From positions 48,758 through 112,757 of the forward strand of contig AZLU01000025.1 of assembly GCA_002224055.1 (NCBI GenBank): a stretch of DNA of 64,000 nt, written 5' to 3'. The first letter of the stretch is position 1. Each line of letters starts with the position of its first letter. Source of the DNA: Pezizomycotina sp. ARF18. Lineage: Eukaryota > Ascomycota. The translations under genes were made by a program, and so were the position numbers. Below the pieces are notes generated by a model. The model was not told the origin of the DNA. It did no database searches and saw only the letters and a program-made list of their open reading frames with translations. Positions 14,101-27,133 of this stretch are shown piece by piece.

Positions 14101-14325
14101 ACCGCGTGAGGTAAGTTTACGTTTTTCGCCGTCAGCGGTGTTATTTTTTCTTCTCCTCTATTTAGTTCATGGAAAATTATCCTGGTCCTCTGTGTCTATA
14201 GCACTAACGGGCCGTTTAAAATCCCATAGGTTATCGTCGTGGATGAGCTGCCAAAGACCTCCACGGGCAAGTTGCAGAAGAATGTGATGCGAGAATGGGC
14301 TCGGAGCAATAGCCATCCCAAGTGA
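11177..14325 (+). CDS. Acyl-CoA synthetase-like AMP-binding enzyme (ANL superfamily)
   Basis: Enzymes of this family activate a carboxylic acid with ATP to an acyl-AMP and pass it to CoA. The start is [13 protein letters not shown] at 11177. Later exons carry [35 protein letters not shown] and the P-loop region FTSGT then RPK at about 12355-12388. That P-loop lacks one base relative to TSGTTxRPKG and is followed after an intron by [17 protein letters not shown]. Further motifs are [24 protein letters not shown] (the A5 motif, about 13180-13195), [20 protein letters not shown] with [12 protein letters not shown] (the A7-A8 hinge, about 13655-13815) and [12 protein letters not shown] with the A10 catalytic lysine (about 14250-14285). 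It ends NSHPK at 14325, without a peroxisomal SKL. Many introns and several one-base shifts are present. The substrate is unknown; medium-chain or plant AAE-like acids are candidates. Confidence 0.9.
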
Positions 14326-15786
14326 AAAAGGGGGAAATATCGCTGCTTTCCCCCCCTTTTTTTTCCCCTTTTCTTTTTGGTAATGGTAGTAGAAAGGTAG
14401 CGATTGGAGCTGACCTTTTCTATCGATAATGAAACAATATAGTTTTATTTTATTTTATTTTTTTGGGGGGGGGGTAAAAAGCACTGATTGAAGGAACTAG
14501 CTCGTGGGATTATTATCTCGCCTTTGTATCAATACTGGCTATGTTTTTTTTCTTTTCTTTTACTCTCCTGAATTCCTTGTCTTTTACAGTACCGCTTTTT
14601 TACCATTTGTCTCTTTTCCAATGTCTTTACCGTAGTTGCTCACATTCGCTTTCCTTCAGCCGTTGAACAATTGTATTGAAGATGCATAATAAATGAGCCC
14701 TTCGAATTGAAGACTTCTGATTGCCAGGCTGATGAGAGAGAGAGATGCCGACAGGATATATCCCGTTGCTTCCAAGTTTATTCCATATTCATGGTTCTCA
14801 TACTAAGAAAATGGGGGGGAAAAAATTCAAATATAAAGCTTTGTTGGACTTCTCAAAACGTTTCAACGTTTGGATCGAATTGCAAGCGCAAAGGTATTAT
14901 AGACATATAGAGGCTAGAAAGTGTGGCTAATGGGGAGAACTAAGCATCAAGCAGGCATGCAATGTTTATGTAACAAGTTTGAAATCTACTGACTTATACG
15001 GGTTGGACTGTCCGTCGTTCACAAACTGAAGACTCTGCGACAGGGGAAGAAATGGCAAAAAAAAAAAAGATTTGAGCGATCGATTCGTCGTATCGTGATT
15101 GAATAGAGTAACGGTAGTAACTAGTACATGCAAAGTGCTTCTTTTGTTTAGAACGAGAAAAAAAGAAGGGGAGAGAAAGACACTGTAAATGTAACATTAA
15201 TTTCTGCGACAGGGATGAGAGGGCGAAACGGACCATAAGGAATAATATGAGGTTTGAATATTCGGAAGAACCAGATCCCAAGATATAAGCTGTCGGCTGG
15301 GAGATATTAATAAAACAAGAGCAAGTAGGGAACAAAAGAGAAAAGTAACAGAAGAGTAGGTATGTATGAACGCTAGAAAGGAAGAGCAAAGGATCAAAAG
15401 AGATATCCCGTACTTTTACACTTGTACCGAGGAAGTGAAGGAGGCTGGGATGGAAAGGCTTGCAAACCGACAAGTACAAAGAAAAAGACAAGATATTCCC
15501 TATGATAATGGCCGTAACAAATCCTTCTGAGAAAGAGGAAAGCATCAAACTTAAGTCAAATGAAGATGAAAACAACAGAGGAACGCAAAGTGTAATGACA
15601 TCAGATCGCGATATTAATTTCTTTAGCGTTACAACTGCTCCCGCCGTACACTCGCCGTACACTCGCCGTATTATCGAGTTGTGTCCTTTTTTCCCCTTCT
15701 CTCTTTCTTTCTTCTTTCTTTTTTTTTTAAAAAAAAAAAAAATGTCCCAAAGTTATCTGGAAAATAACTTGCTTGTATCGCTTCGT
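14326..15786. other. Convergent spacer between the AMP-binding enzyme and grrA
   Basis: The 3' ends of two convergent genes meet here. It holds T-rich and G-rich runs just after the upstream stop (14350-14475) and mixed AT-rich sequence. An open stretch of 222 codons on the minus strand (14994-15662) is rich in L, F and S and matches no family I know. I treat it as noncoding. Confidence 0.5.
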
Positions 15787-17754
15787 TTAATCTTCTTGTG
15801 TTTCTTCCTCCTCATCTTCTTCGTCGTCATCCACATCACCGTTTTCATTGCCTTCGTCAGCATCGTAGAATACCTGATCGGAGGACGATCCTAGTCGAGA
15901 TATTTCGTTGAGGTGATTCCGTAGTTTTGCGACTCCAGGTCCGCTAAATACACAGAACACGTTCCGCTGGTGCTCGTTGAAGTCTGAAAATCGATGATTT
16001 AGTATTATAGCCAAATATATGCAAGCGCATGATATAAATACATTAATCAACGAACATACCTGCGGGGGGTGGACGACAAAACCTCGTCAGATCTTTCCGG
16101 AGGAAACAACTAACGCCAGTCAGACTCAGGTGCGTTAATCGAGTGCAAGCATTCACCAGTTCGTGTATTCCCTGTCGGGGTGGTTGGAAAAATGTTAGGT
16201 GGTTCACGAACGGGAACAAATAGTGAAAAAAGCTTATCACTTACGTGAACGGTCAAATTTGCACAATATGAAAGATGCACCCTCTCGAGCGCACACGGTT
16301 GTGTCTTGCTGGTATGCACTAAGGATAAAATTGATCTGTCTGTAATTTGTTGACATTTTACAAGTCCAATCCTGCGGAGTTTTGGGAGAGTCGAGAGTTG
16401 ACATATGCTGTTGTCCGAAAGTCTCGAACAGCAGGCCAGATCGATATACCGGATCCGGTTACACGAGCGGATGAGGTTGAGGATGGCCCTATCCGAAAGT
16501 AAAACGCAGTGGCCCAAATGAAGGTAGTGCAGATTCTTGCCTAGCTTGGTGATGTGATTCACGGCTCTGTCAGTGATCAGTCTGCACTTGGCGAGAACGA
16601 GGTTCCGAAGCCGCGGGGCGATGGCGACAATCGCCTCAACACTGTCGTCAGTGATCTTCTCGCAGTTCGTGAGGTCGAGTATCCGAAGGCAGTCGTATGT
16701 CTTCCGAGGTATGTTGGTGAACGCCGAATCCTCCAGCAGTTCGCAATGCGCTAGCCTCAGTTCCCTCAAGAACCGCAGTTTCTTGAAAACCTCCACGACG
16801 GATTTGTCGGTAATCTTGTTCACTTTGTGAAGGTCGATCTCAAGCAGGTTCGGGCAGTATGACGTGAATGCCACAACAGACTCATCGGTTAAAGAGTCGC
16901 ACTCATTAAGTTTTAGCTACGAGGAAAGCGAGCGTCATTAGTAATTGAAAAAAAAAAAGAAAAAAAAAAAGAAAGAAAGAAACAAGAAAGAAGAAACAAG
17001 AAAAGAAGAAACGGATTCTTACCCTCTTCAATTGCACACAGCTCTCAGCAACCGACACCATGGATGCGTCTGTAACTTTCGAACACCCCGTGATGTTCAG
17101 TCCTTGCAGCCTCTTGCAGTATTGGGCAATGGCATCCATTGACCTGTCCGTGATTTCCCCAAGTTTGTCAGATCCAACGCCAGCAACCGAGGGTGTTCTC
17201 CAAAACCCCAACAAGCCCGACATCCGTCACCGCGGAGCAGTTCGTTAGCGTTAACCTCTCCAGCCTCGTGCAGACGGAGAGGGGGATCATCGTCCCGTCG
17301 CTGAGGTGCTCGTATAAGAAAGTCAAGTTTAATCTCTTGATCAGGAAAGCGTAAGGGAACATTCCTTTGTCCTTCTGTATTGTCTGCACCAGGCTGAGTA
17401 GGCTGTTTTCCGTCACGTGTGGCCGCAACCACAGGAGCTCTACTGCGCACCTAGCCAGGACTTGCACACAAACAAGCACGAACGGAGGTCCTGCGGAGAC
17501 ACGAGGCGGCCGAAGATGGCGAATAAGAGTTCTGGGGGAGGTAGGCGGGTGAGTGATGGATACGCTCATCCCCCTAAAGCTGCTTAATTGATCGTCATCT
17601 ACTATCGAAGACTGGCTGTCGTTGGCTACCTCGGGTAGAAGTCGTTCTCTTCCATCTCGTCGACAGTCCGCTCCGGGCTACCGGTGCTGCTCGAATATCC
17701 CGACCGACAAGGAGCCTTTTCCATCGCTCTTGGTGTTCTTCGCAAGATGTTCAT
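15787..17754 (-). CDS. grrA: SCF ubiquitin ligase F-box/LRR protein GrrA (GRR1 homolog)
   Basis: GRR1/GrrA is the substrate receptor of an SCF E3 ligase that controls nutrient signalling, cyclin turnover and fungal development. The likely start MNILRRTPRAMEKAP is at 17754, with a second Met at 17724. An F-box follows (PPELLFAIFGRLVSPQDL, then VCKSW and VELLWLRP, about 17440-17550). About a dozen leucine-rich repeats of the LxxLxLxxCxxITDxSV type run from about 17330 to 16100. The C-terminus is FNEHQRNVFCVFSGPGV with a D/E-rich tail ending EETQED, as in fungal GrrA. Three introns are clear: 16917-17022 (T-rich), 16172-16244 and 15984-16059. All three have good GT/AG borders that restore the LRR frame. 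Frame breaks near 17640, 17455 and 17230 look like one-base losses. Confidence 0.93.
16917..17022 (-). other. Intron in grrA
   Basis: A 106-nt intron with a GTAAG donor, a very T-rich interior (seen as A runs on the + strand) and a TAG acceptor. Removing it joins CVQLKR to LKLNECDSLTDESV. Confidence 0.85.
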
Positions 17755-18292
17755 TTCCCTCTCACCTGCACCCTTTGTGCTCAAGAAAAATAAATAAAAA
17801 TAATAATAATAGTAATACTAAGAATAAAAGAGGTTGTGCACAGAGTGGAGGGTGGGAGGGGGCGAAAGGGACTGGGAAAAGAAGAGGAGGAATCGAAGGA
17901 GAGGAGGAAGAGGAGGGAAAAAAAAATTAGGCAGGTAATATTCCCTGAAATCCAAGACCAAACGGGGGTGACCGGCGGAATACACCTAAACAGAACGCTC
18001 AATGTTCGAAACCTATAGCTGTATAAGTATCGTTGGGAGTAGTAACGTATATAAAAATGCCCTCGTCTCCGCACTGTTTGAGAGGGTATTTTGGCCGAGA
18101 CCTCAGAGACTCCCGGAGAGCAAATGGAGAGCGGTTAAAGCGTGACGGAATACAGCAAAACCTGTTAGGGGGAGAAGAAAATGGGAAAGAAAAAGATGGG
18201 GGAGATCGGAGGTGTTATTGAGTGAAAGGAAGGCAAGAAAAAAATGGAAAAAGGGAAAAATAGCGGGGCGTAGTGCTTTGGCGAAGGGACCC

Positions 18293-18296
<4 letters not shown>

Positions 18297-18337
<41 letters not shown>

Positions 18338-18346
18338 TGTGTGTGT
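18297..18346. repeat. Compound (GA)n(GT)n microsatellite
   Basis: About 19 GA units run directly into about 6 GT units. It lies roughly 550 nt upstream of grrA. Confidence 0.95.
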
Positions 18347-18705
18347 AATTATTCTGTCATGTAATTTAATTGCTTTGTGCTGCTCGTAAAGTCAAGTAAG
18401 TAATTCTAATCTTTTTGAATTGTGATAGTGAATCTGGATTTGTAAACAACCGCCGAATCCGTTCAAAGAATGGTATAAGAGAAAGAGAGACACCACAACC
18501 CTCCCCCCAGTAAGTCTAAACGACGATTTATTACGATTGCAGGTTTCGAAAGGTTGGAAATAAAAATGAGGATGGAAAGGGAAGAAGACTGAGCGGGACG
18601 GATGAATTAAAGAAAGCAGAACAGATTAAAAAAAAAAAAAATACAAAGAAAAGAGAGAGGAGAAAAAGGGCAGGGACGAGGCAAGGCAAGACAAGACAAA
18701 TAGAG

Positions 18706-18706
<1 letters not shown>

Positions 18707-18750
<44 letters not shown>

Positions 18751-18759
18751 CAGCAGCAG
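18707..18759. repeat. (TAG)n microsatellite grading into (CAG)n
   Basis: About 14 TAG-type units followed by 3 CAG units in noncoding DNA. Confidence 0.95.
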
Positions 18760-20250
18760 TATTAACTTAACACACATAAAGCACGTCTAAACATGAATGC
18801 ATGTATGTATATACCGCAAATTACTGCCAAACTAGTGGAAAGTGCTTCCGGCCATGCAAGAATAAGTCCTCTACTGCTTAGTATCAATTATATTTAGCAC
18901 TGCTGATAACTACTAGTTGATTTAATAAGTATAACTGATACTAGATACGATACCTCGTTTAGGTAGCTAGGGAAGGTTATTCACTTGTAGAGAGATTTTA
19001 TAGAATTTATCTAATTACTGCTTTGTATAAATAAATCGTGGGTCTTTCGTCTCTCATTATCTAACTGGTACCTCATACTTATTATCATCTTCATCACTGT
19101 CATCTTATCATAGAGCTTGCTTTTATTGCCTGCTTCTGCGTACTTTTGGTATACACTTCTTTTCTCCGCCGCCGTATTCCTTAATCCTTACTGTCATTAC
19201 TCTGGGAAAAGAGAGTAAGTCGATATGAAGAGCAAAATTAATCACATGATATAGAAGTTGCAGTCTATACGTAAGAAGCACAGGCTGAGAAATGAACGTT
19301 ATATTATTATAATTGTAATTATGATTATGATTTTTAAATATTATCAGGTTTTCTATTTCACGAGCGTCGATCTTTGTTCGTTCACTGAAACTCCCCGTTA
19401 ATTGCTTGTGATATTCATTTTCATTCGTTTTTGTCCATTTCCGTTTTTGTATTCTGTAATACTACCAAGAAAAAGAATCTCACGATCATAGCTGTTAATA
19501 ATTGGGAACGGACCTTACGAAGAAGAACAATACGAAAATACATAGGATTTTTCCCCGAATATATCTCTTTAAGCAAGACTCCCATCTTTCGACCTCCTGT
19601 AATAAGAAAGAATACTAATCTCCAATGCTACGTATATAAATCGATATTAGGTGGGACAAATCATAGATATAGGGAAAAACACCCTGCAAGAGTGTAATAA
19701 TGCACATATTAAGCCCAGAGATATGAGGATCTATAGACCAGTTTCCATCCTCAAGTAGCTTTTTATTTACCTCCGTAACGAAAAAAGACATCTTTTTCTT
19801 TTCCTTCACTTTCATCGCCGTCCCCTGTTAACTTTACAATAGTAGCAATATATAACTTCGAAGAGCGACATAGTAAGGTATTAAGAAAGATTGTTATACC
19901 TCACCTATTCTGTATTCACAGATTTTTAATTTCAAGAGACAAAAAGAGGAAAGGCCACGAAGGGAAAAAAAAAAAAAAAAAAATCAAAGCAGGGAATTGA
20001 ATAAACGTAGATAATAGGTAGAACAAGCACGACATTAGTATTAATAATAAAAACTACCATGGACAATAAAAGAAAAACCTCGCTGGAAAGTTAATAAAAT
20101 AACAAAGTTGTGCGAAGAACGATTTCAAAAAAACAAGAAAAAAAAAAAAACAAGTAATAAAGCGTCTTGGGGTTATCAGACTGGCAAAGAGGGAATTCTA
20201 TACTTTTGTCACTGTTCCGACAGAAGTAAGACGTGCGGCTGGGCGTATCG

Positions 20251-22131
20251 CTACAATGAATGTGAACAAGATCCCAAGAAAGCGGGGAGGCGATTACGAC
20301 TCATAGATGCGATGAACGTATCTAAATTCAACTCGTCGTACTGCGTTTTCGTCCCAAAGTTCGCCAAGGTCATCAAGGATGCTCTTGGATCCCTTCTTAA
20401 GAGATTACCGTCAATATCCATTATCTCGTCGCCGCCACTGGCATCAGGCGCCTTAACCGCTGCTGTTTCTCCCAAGTTGAAGAGATCAAGTATCTGGTCC
20501 GTCTCCATTGTCTGCAATCCGGCGTTCTGCTGGTTGACCACAGTGGAAGCAACATCTAGCTTGAAACCGTTGGAGGCTATATATTTTCGAGTTGATTGTT
20601 AGTATGTAACACAAGCCCAACAGCTCATCCCACCTATATTTCCTCTTATTTATTTTTTTCTTCCTCTCTTTCTTCTTTATCTTAATTCTGTTTCAGCAGC
20701 AAAAGAACATACCTCATAATCTTCTCTTCGAGAGTACCGCGTGTAATGAGTCGGTAAACGTTCACGACCTTCTTTTGTCCGATGCGATGCGCGCGATCCA
20801 TAGCTTGCATATCCTTTTGCGGGTTCCATCATGTTCGACGAATATAACTGTGTCTGCCCCGGTCAAATTTAGACTAGACCTCCGACATGTGTTGTGAGAA
20901 GCAACACATCGATCGAGGGATCGCCGTTGAATTTTGTCACAACATCCGCCGGAGCCTGGGATCTGTACTGCCATCCAGGCGGAGGTAGGACACCGAAGGC
21001 AGGAGCTTTTTCAGCACGTCGTTCTCGACGATATCCAACATCTCTTTCAGCTGGCAGAAGATAAGCGCTCTGTGCTGGCTGATTGCGTTCGTCCCTGCGC
21101 CGAGGTCGCCATCGACTCAGCAGGCTCGACCCCTATTCCGCAGTCGACAAGCAATTCCCTGAGGGCGTTCAGCTTCGGCGCGTGCATTGGGTCCGGATTG
21201 AGGTCTTGTCCTTCTCTAATTGTTTCGAAATCAGCGCGTACTTGGGGTGCTTCTCGTTTAGAATTAATGCCGGAGAGTTGCAAAGCTTCCTCATGTATTG
21301 AAGTGCTTGGAAAATGTGTTGTTTTGCCTCCTTGCCTCCTGTGCTTGACTCTTCGGCTAGCTGCTTGCTCTGCCGCTTGGAAAAGTCCTCGTACAGCTGC
21401 TTCTGAAGTTCGCTGAGGTCGCAGTAGTAGTTCTGTATAATCTTCGGAGGAAGATCATCCAGCACGTCCTCTTTCAGGCGTCTGAGAAGGAACGGAAAGT
21501 ACTTGCTTGTGGAGGGCTTCTATTGCCAGTGCCCCTGCTTCCTGCTCTTTGGAAGAACTCTTGCTGTTTCGGCTTGCTGCGATCGGCTCGAAAACCTATC
21601 GAGGAAGACCTTTTCCGTTCCTAAGAGCCAGCATGAGGAAGTCGAATAAGGACCAAAGTTCCAACACATTATTCTGGATGGGTGTCCCGGACAGGATCAA
21701 CCGGTGATTAGCGCCAACGCGCTTGACAGCTTGGGTAAGCTTGGCCTTGGAGTTCTTGATGATGTGTCTTCATCAAGTACGCAGTAGTTCCAGCTCAGGC
21801 GGAAATATTCTCGATATCATTCCTGCATATATCGTACGACGTTATAACAATATCGTGGTCCCGAGCTTGGATCTCAGACGCTGTCGCTCCGATGGGTTGC
21901 CTACGTAAACAAGGCTGGATAGAAACGGAGCATAAGTTGCAATTTCTTGCTGCCAATGTCCAGATAGCGTTGAGGGACAGACAATGAGCGATGGCACGGG
22001 GCGAAGCTCTGGCGACTGAGTTTTTGCGAATTCTTCTGCGCGTAGGTGGTGATCGCTTGCAATGATACATATTGTTTGAAGTGTTTTGCCAAGTCCATAT
22101 CTATGTCAAGAAGGAAAAAGGAAAAAAAAAA

Positions 22132-22176
<45 letters not shown>

Positions 22177-25100
22177 TTAATATATAATTTCGCTTTCACT
22201 AGAGCTGGCAGGGTAGGCAAAACGCTTACCGTCACAAAGATACCATGCAAATGGTATTTGTTGAGGAAGGCGAGCCAGTTAACGCCTTCCTGTTGATAAG
22301 TTCGCAGCTCGGCCTTGATCGCTACTGGAAGCTGGAAGGGCTCGACTTTGTGAACGTCGAGCATCTGGATATGAATTCTCGTTCCTTGTCTCTTCCTTTC
22401 AACAATTCCTCGGGGAAACCTGGGGGATCAGGAATACCGGCCTCCAGCGGCACTAATTTTACGAGAGTAGCAAAAGTTGTCGTAGCCAGCAACCGTACAT
22501 CGTTATCGAATCGCTCATACGTCCAAGTACAGTCTATTAAGAAGATGACGAAAGGGAGGATATCGGTTTCCATAACATGGATCAAATCTATGCACCCAAA
22601 GAAAAATTACTTAAGTTAGCGAACCTTTGTCTAGCCAGAGCGATTATAAATATATTCCGAGGATGGGAGAGGAGAATATAAAGAATTGAAAGTACGTACG
22701 GTATATTAGCTCAATCGCTCCTTGCCGGGACCAAAGATCCGGGATTAGAAATTGTTGTAAAACAGATGTAACCAACATCTCCATAGCTTTAATGGTAATG
22801 ACACTGCAGATAGTAGCTAAGCATTTTGCGGCGCTATATCTCAGCACTGAAAACTTGGAGCGAAGCGCCTGAAAATAAACGGAAGCAATTCCACAATGAA
22901 CGATGCAAGCTTGGTGGAACTAGGCAGTAGTGCCCGAATAGTAGACAAGCCATCGATAATTTCCTGTCCCAGGCGATTTTCTGGATCTCGAATATTCTCA
23001 GGCAAGTCGTCATCTTGAAAAAAAAAAAAAAAGGATTAGCACATATGAGCGTATCACCATGCGGGTAAAAGGAGAGAGAATTAAACGCAAATTTATAGCA
23101 TAACTTACCGAAAACGCAACTTTCAAAGGCTGTTCCATCGACTCTTGTAGCCTAGGAACGATCGAAAACAAGTCTGCCCCAAAAGTGCTTGCCAAATTCT
23201 CAAGGGCATCTTTGGCACCACGTCGCTTGACACGTGCAGCTTTAGCCTCACGCTCAAACGCAAGGGATCGGCATGGTCTTTTCTATCTTTCTTCTTTCTT
23301 AAGTGAGAGAATAGAGTCGCATAGGTGGTCGTTAATGTGGAATTCCGGCGTCTCCGAGGTATCCACGACCAAAACGAGCATAAATTCTTGGTAAGCTTGT
23401 CTGCAACGCCGCCGCGGCCGGTCGTTGAACACAATGCAACCAAGGAGGCAACTGATAGCGCTGAGCGTCTCTGCAAGTCCAGGTTTCTTCAGATTTCACG
23501 CTGTCCATGACGCCTCTGATGACCGGATTTAGCTTCTTCGGCAGGTCTTTCGCGGCAATAAACGCGCCGGCTCCGGCGGCGACGATTCTGATATCGCGGT
23601 TTGCCTTCGCAGTCCTTGCTTCAGCAATCGCAGCAACAGCGGTAGCCCTCGCGTCCGCAAGAGCTTGGGTCGAAAGGAGCCTCTGGGTCGTCATCAACAG
23701 CCTCTTGAGTCTGTTGAATTCTTCCTCCACGATCTTTCTGCGTATGCGATACTGAAGGATTCCGGTCCGCATCGATGTCGCCTTGGACCACAACTGCCAT
23801 GTGAGGAATCTTACTTGCGTTGATACGTCCGACGTCGACGAAAGTATGAGGAGGTTCTGGCACTGGGATCGAACGATCTTTGTATAAGGCACGACATCCG
23901 ATAAGTGTCCGGTCGGTCACCGTTTAACAATGCGGCCAAAGAATCCAGGAAGATATTCTGAGCTCAGAAACTTCAGGCGCGTTCCGATTATACTCTTCCA
24001 CGATGATCGCGGTGACAAGTTGAGATGTCGAATACGGTGATTTGAGTCGGTGGACAAGTTTAGGCTGGAAGAACGCCACAACCTCCGTCTCCGGCCATAG
24101 ACTCATCGCTTTCCAGAATGCAATTGCGCAGAGATGCGTGTCCGCATCAGTACTTCTTCTCCCACGAGATCCACACGCCCTGTATGACGTGACCGTCCAC
24201 ATTGTGACGGTATGAGTTGTCGAAGGCTCCTCTGTCTTTAGCTCTTCTTCGACCTCTTCCACGGCCGGCTTTTTCTTCCACGACCGGCGGTTTCAGGCTT
24301 TGGAACAACGGGCGGGTCACATTGTACGTTGACCTGATGGTTTGATAACAGAGATGCATCCAATAGGATAAGATTGCCTCGAAATACCATCGGGTCAAGA
24401 GCAGAGTCAACAGAGGCTCTACGTGCTCTGAAATCAGTTGCAAATAAACTTGGATCTTCCTTGCTAGCTCCGTAGATATTGCAACCAGACTTCGAGGGAT
24501 AAGTTGGAAACAGCCTCGTTCCTCTCGACAAGAATATTCTGAAATATTAGCCGAACGCCGGCCGTCTATCCAACCCTTAGTTCAGAACCCTTAACTTCCA
24601 AGAAAGTGAGCAATGCTCTGAGAACAGCCACTTCGCACGCTTGTGATAGTATGTCGCAAAAATGGGAACAATCGAGGAACCAGTAGGGCGAAGGATTGAC
24701 TGCAGCGTGTGTGTTAACGACATCATCCGAAAGAAAGAGCTTATGGATGAACAAAAGCAGTGACAGTAAATGGCGGATTGAGGGAATAAAAAAACAAATG
24801 TACCTTGGATCAGTTGATGCCTTCAGCTTCATGGAATCCAACACCTGCGGAAAGGAGCAAAGCTTCGCGAGAAGATCCATAACAGAGCCTGTGCTAGCGC
24901 TCAATCGTCCTTGAGATGAGATAAACATTCCCAAACGACGTTTATAAGGCCATCTACAGAGTTTGGTCTCAAGAGACAAACTCGGACGCTATCGGATCAA
25001 AGTTGCAGCACTGACGGCTCGCACATCGTCATCAAGATCAGCTAACCCTTTCATGACCGCCTGCACAACGCCGTCTAATAGTCGGGATCTTCTAATAAAG

Positions 25101-27133
25101 ATCATTGCGTACAGCTACTAAATACTTGAGGCCAAGCATGCCGCCGTGGCACACCTCCCAGACTGGTTGCGTCAGCTCGAGGTCCTCTTGCATGACCAGG
25201 CGGTGCAGGACACGGTAAACAGAGTTTAACGGACGTCGAGGGAGGTGCATGAGTAAGGCGCCTATGTCTGGGACGCTGTCCTCGCGTATTGGCGCAACAA
25301 CCTGTTATTGAGGAGGAAAAAAGGGGGAAGGGAGCGAGTTAGAGTGACAATAGATAACAAAAGGTTCTTAATGATAGTAATAGATAGTTAAAAACAAAAG
25401 TGAGGAAGGAGGTAAATACGTTATTCGGAAATGTAGTCGCCAAAGCGGTCTAACACAATATACAACAGAGCCTGCAAGCCAAATCATCTAACCATTTACG
25501 GTTTCCTCGTTATTGACCGCCTCGACCTGCCCTTTACCCGCCCCTCCGTGACCGTGGACACGAAATGACGTCCCGAAGACCCATGGCAGCCCCGTGGCGG
25601 ATTTCCAGCGGGATCAAAGAGGTCGATCAACAAAAGCTCGCAAAGCCTACCAAACGGCCTTCGGTGCCCTCGGAAAGCGACTCTATCGCTGCGGAAGGCT
25701 CTGGCGCCGGTCCCTTATGTTCAACGATTATTTTGGTGTCGTCCGGTGGGGCCGGAAGTATTGAGATTGAAATAATCCTGATTCGCGGTCTTCTCGTCCT
25801 TGATGGCTGGATCCTGTTTTATGGCATGGGGCGCAGGATCTGTTGCAGGGGTTTGGCTTTGATCCACGCTCGGACGTCTTCAGAGCAGCCCCGAAAGGTC
25901 CACCCTCTGACCTTGTTTGCGTGGCTTTTGGCGTTCAGCTTGGCTTTCCTCTTCATCATGTCTGCTGGCGTTTACTCAAGCCCAAATCTTTCCGTCGACG
26001 CGCCGGCCTGAGCGTCCATGGGAGACATCACAGAGATCGTTGCCGGTGTCTGAAACCATTGGTGACCTTAACGGAGCTCCAGCAGACGTGTCGATCTTTG
26101 GCGTTAGAAGGTACAATGTGCGCTCCGCCCGTCACAAAATCCTTCTCGGTCACCAGATCCTCCTCCATGTACTCTCCCGCTAGACCGAGTCGGGCCGGAC
26201 GTTCTTCTTCTGCATCGCAAGTCGTTCCCGGGATCTAGATCTGCAAGCGAGTAATCGTATTCCTTGCCCAGACTGCCAGCAACTTCTTTCCATTTTTCAG
26301 GACTGGAACGATGTCGAATGTCTCAAAGTTAAGTTTTTCGTCCTCGCCGGCGAAGTCGCTTGACCCGTTTTCTATCTTGACTTTGCCCACCTTGGCCGTG
26401 TTCTCTTCCAAGTCGCGTCCTCATCTTTAATGGCGAAGTCTAGAGCGTCTGCCAGTTGTAGCTCTCGCCATCCCCGAAGTTTGGATCCCACTTTTCCGCA
26501 TTTTCAACAATACCGGCGACAGCTTTCGATGCGGCGATTCTCGTTTCCCACTGCTTGTGGCGAAGGTAAGGGACAATCCTGCCTAGGAGGTTAAAGAGTT
26601 CGTCCGGATGTGACTTTTGGACATCTGCAAGCTGGGAGGCTGCTGTGTTTCGAACGAGAGTAGTTGAGCCTGTTTCCAGGAGCCTGTGGCCATATAAAGC
26701 AGGTTTTAGCTAATGTCCCGGATCAAAAAGGTGTACATATTGCTTCCTCTTCCTGGCGATTTTGCGTAATATTCGAAAATGATAAACCTCTCGCCCTGCC
26801 CTCTCCGTAAACGAAATAATATCAATAGGTGTTACTCACGTTACAAGTCGATCAAGTCTAGTTCAGAAAAAAAATGTTAGCTTACTATTCCGGAGAAAAT
26901 CGAGGGGATGCAAGGAAATGAAAGGATACATAAAAGAAAATCAGAAACCCAAAAGAAATCGGACCTATAATATGTCTTGGAATATTTGGGTTCGAGGAGT
27001 TTTTTTTTTTTTTTTTTTTTTTTTTGTTTTTTTTTGTTACCAGAACCAAAAAGAAAAAGAAAAACAAAGAAAGGAAGGAAGGGAAAAGAAAAAGGAAAGG
27101 GAAGGAAGCTTAGATTGTGAGGTACCTTGACAT
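20251..27133 (-). CDS. mot1: MOT1, TATA-binding-protein-associated Snf2 ATPase
   Basis: Mot1 strips TBP from promoters using ATP. The N-terminus is well defined: ATGTCAAG at 27126-27133 is spliced over 26866-27125 to give MSRLDRLVT. After a second intron comes [16 protein letters not shown] and [17 protein letters not shown] (about 26570-26690), the start of the TBP-binding HEAT array, which fills the gene down to about 22600. The ATPase begins [20 protein letters not shown] and [14 protein letters not shown] (22240-22330). Walker A (MGLGKTLQT, 22081-22100) follows an intron at 22101-22229. The Walker B DEGH box lies at about 21761-21780, and GTPIQNN at about 21680. [17 protein letters not shown] starts helicase lobe 2 (about 21460). 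The C-terminus is [18 protein letters not shown] and [12 protein letters not shown]. Walker A and DEGH each lack one G, and many other shifts occur, so the frame is broken throughout although the domain order is complete. Confidence 0.93.
22101..22229 (-). other. Intron at the Mot1 Walker A codons
   Basis: This 129-nt intron has donor GTAAGC right after the GAC-G codons of the CDD motif and an AG acceptor immediately before ATATGG of MGLGKT. Much of its interior is a (TG)n/(CA)n run (22149-22176 on the + strand) and an A/T homopolymer (about 22124-22148). Confidence 0.8.
22149..22176. repeat. (CA)n microsatellite inside a mot1 intron
   Basis: About 14 CA units directly next to a poly-A run of about 25 nt. 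Confidence 0.95.

Larger units (their letters stand above)
17755..20250. other. Spacer between the grrA start and the mot1 end
   Basis: This 2.5-kb AT-rich spacer contains the grrA promoter and the mot1 3' flank. It holds a compound (GA)n(GT)n repeat at 18297-18346, a (TAG)n to (CAG)n repeat at 18707-18759 and several poly-A runs (18628-18641, 19965-19983, 20138-20150). I see no gene. Confidence 0.55.

Noticed and set aside
14994-15662. 222-codon minus-strand frame between convergent genes
   Set aside because: Biased S/F/L composition, no motif, and partial overlap with an equally open + strand frame.
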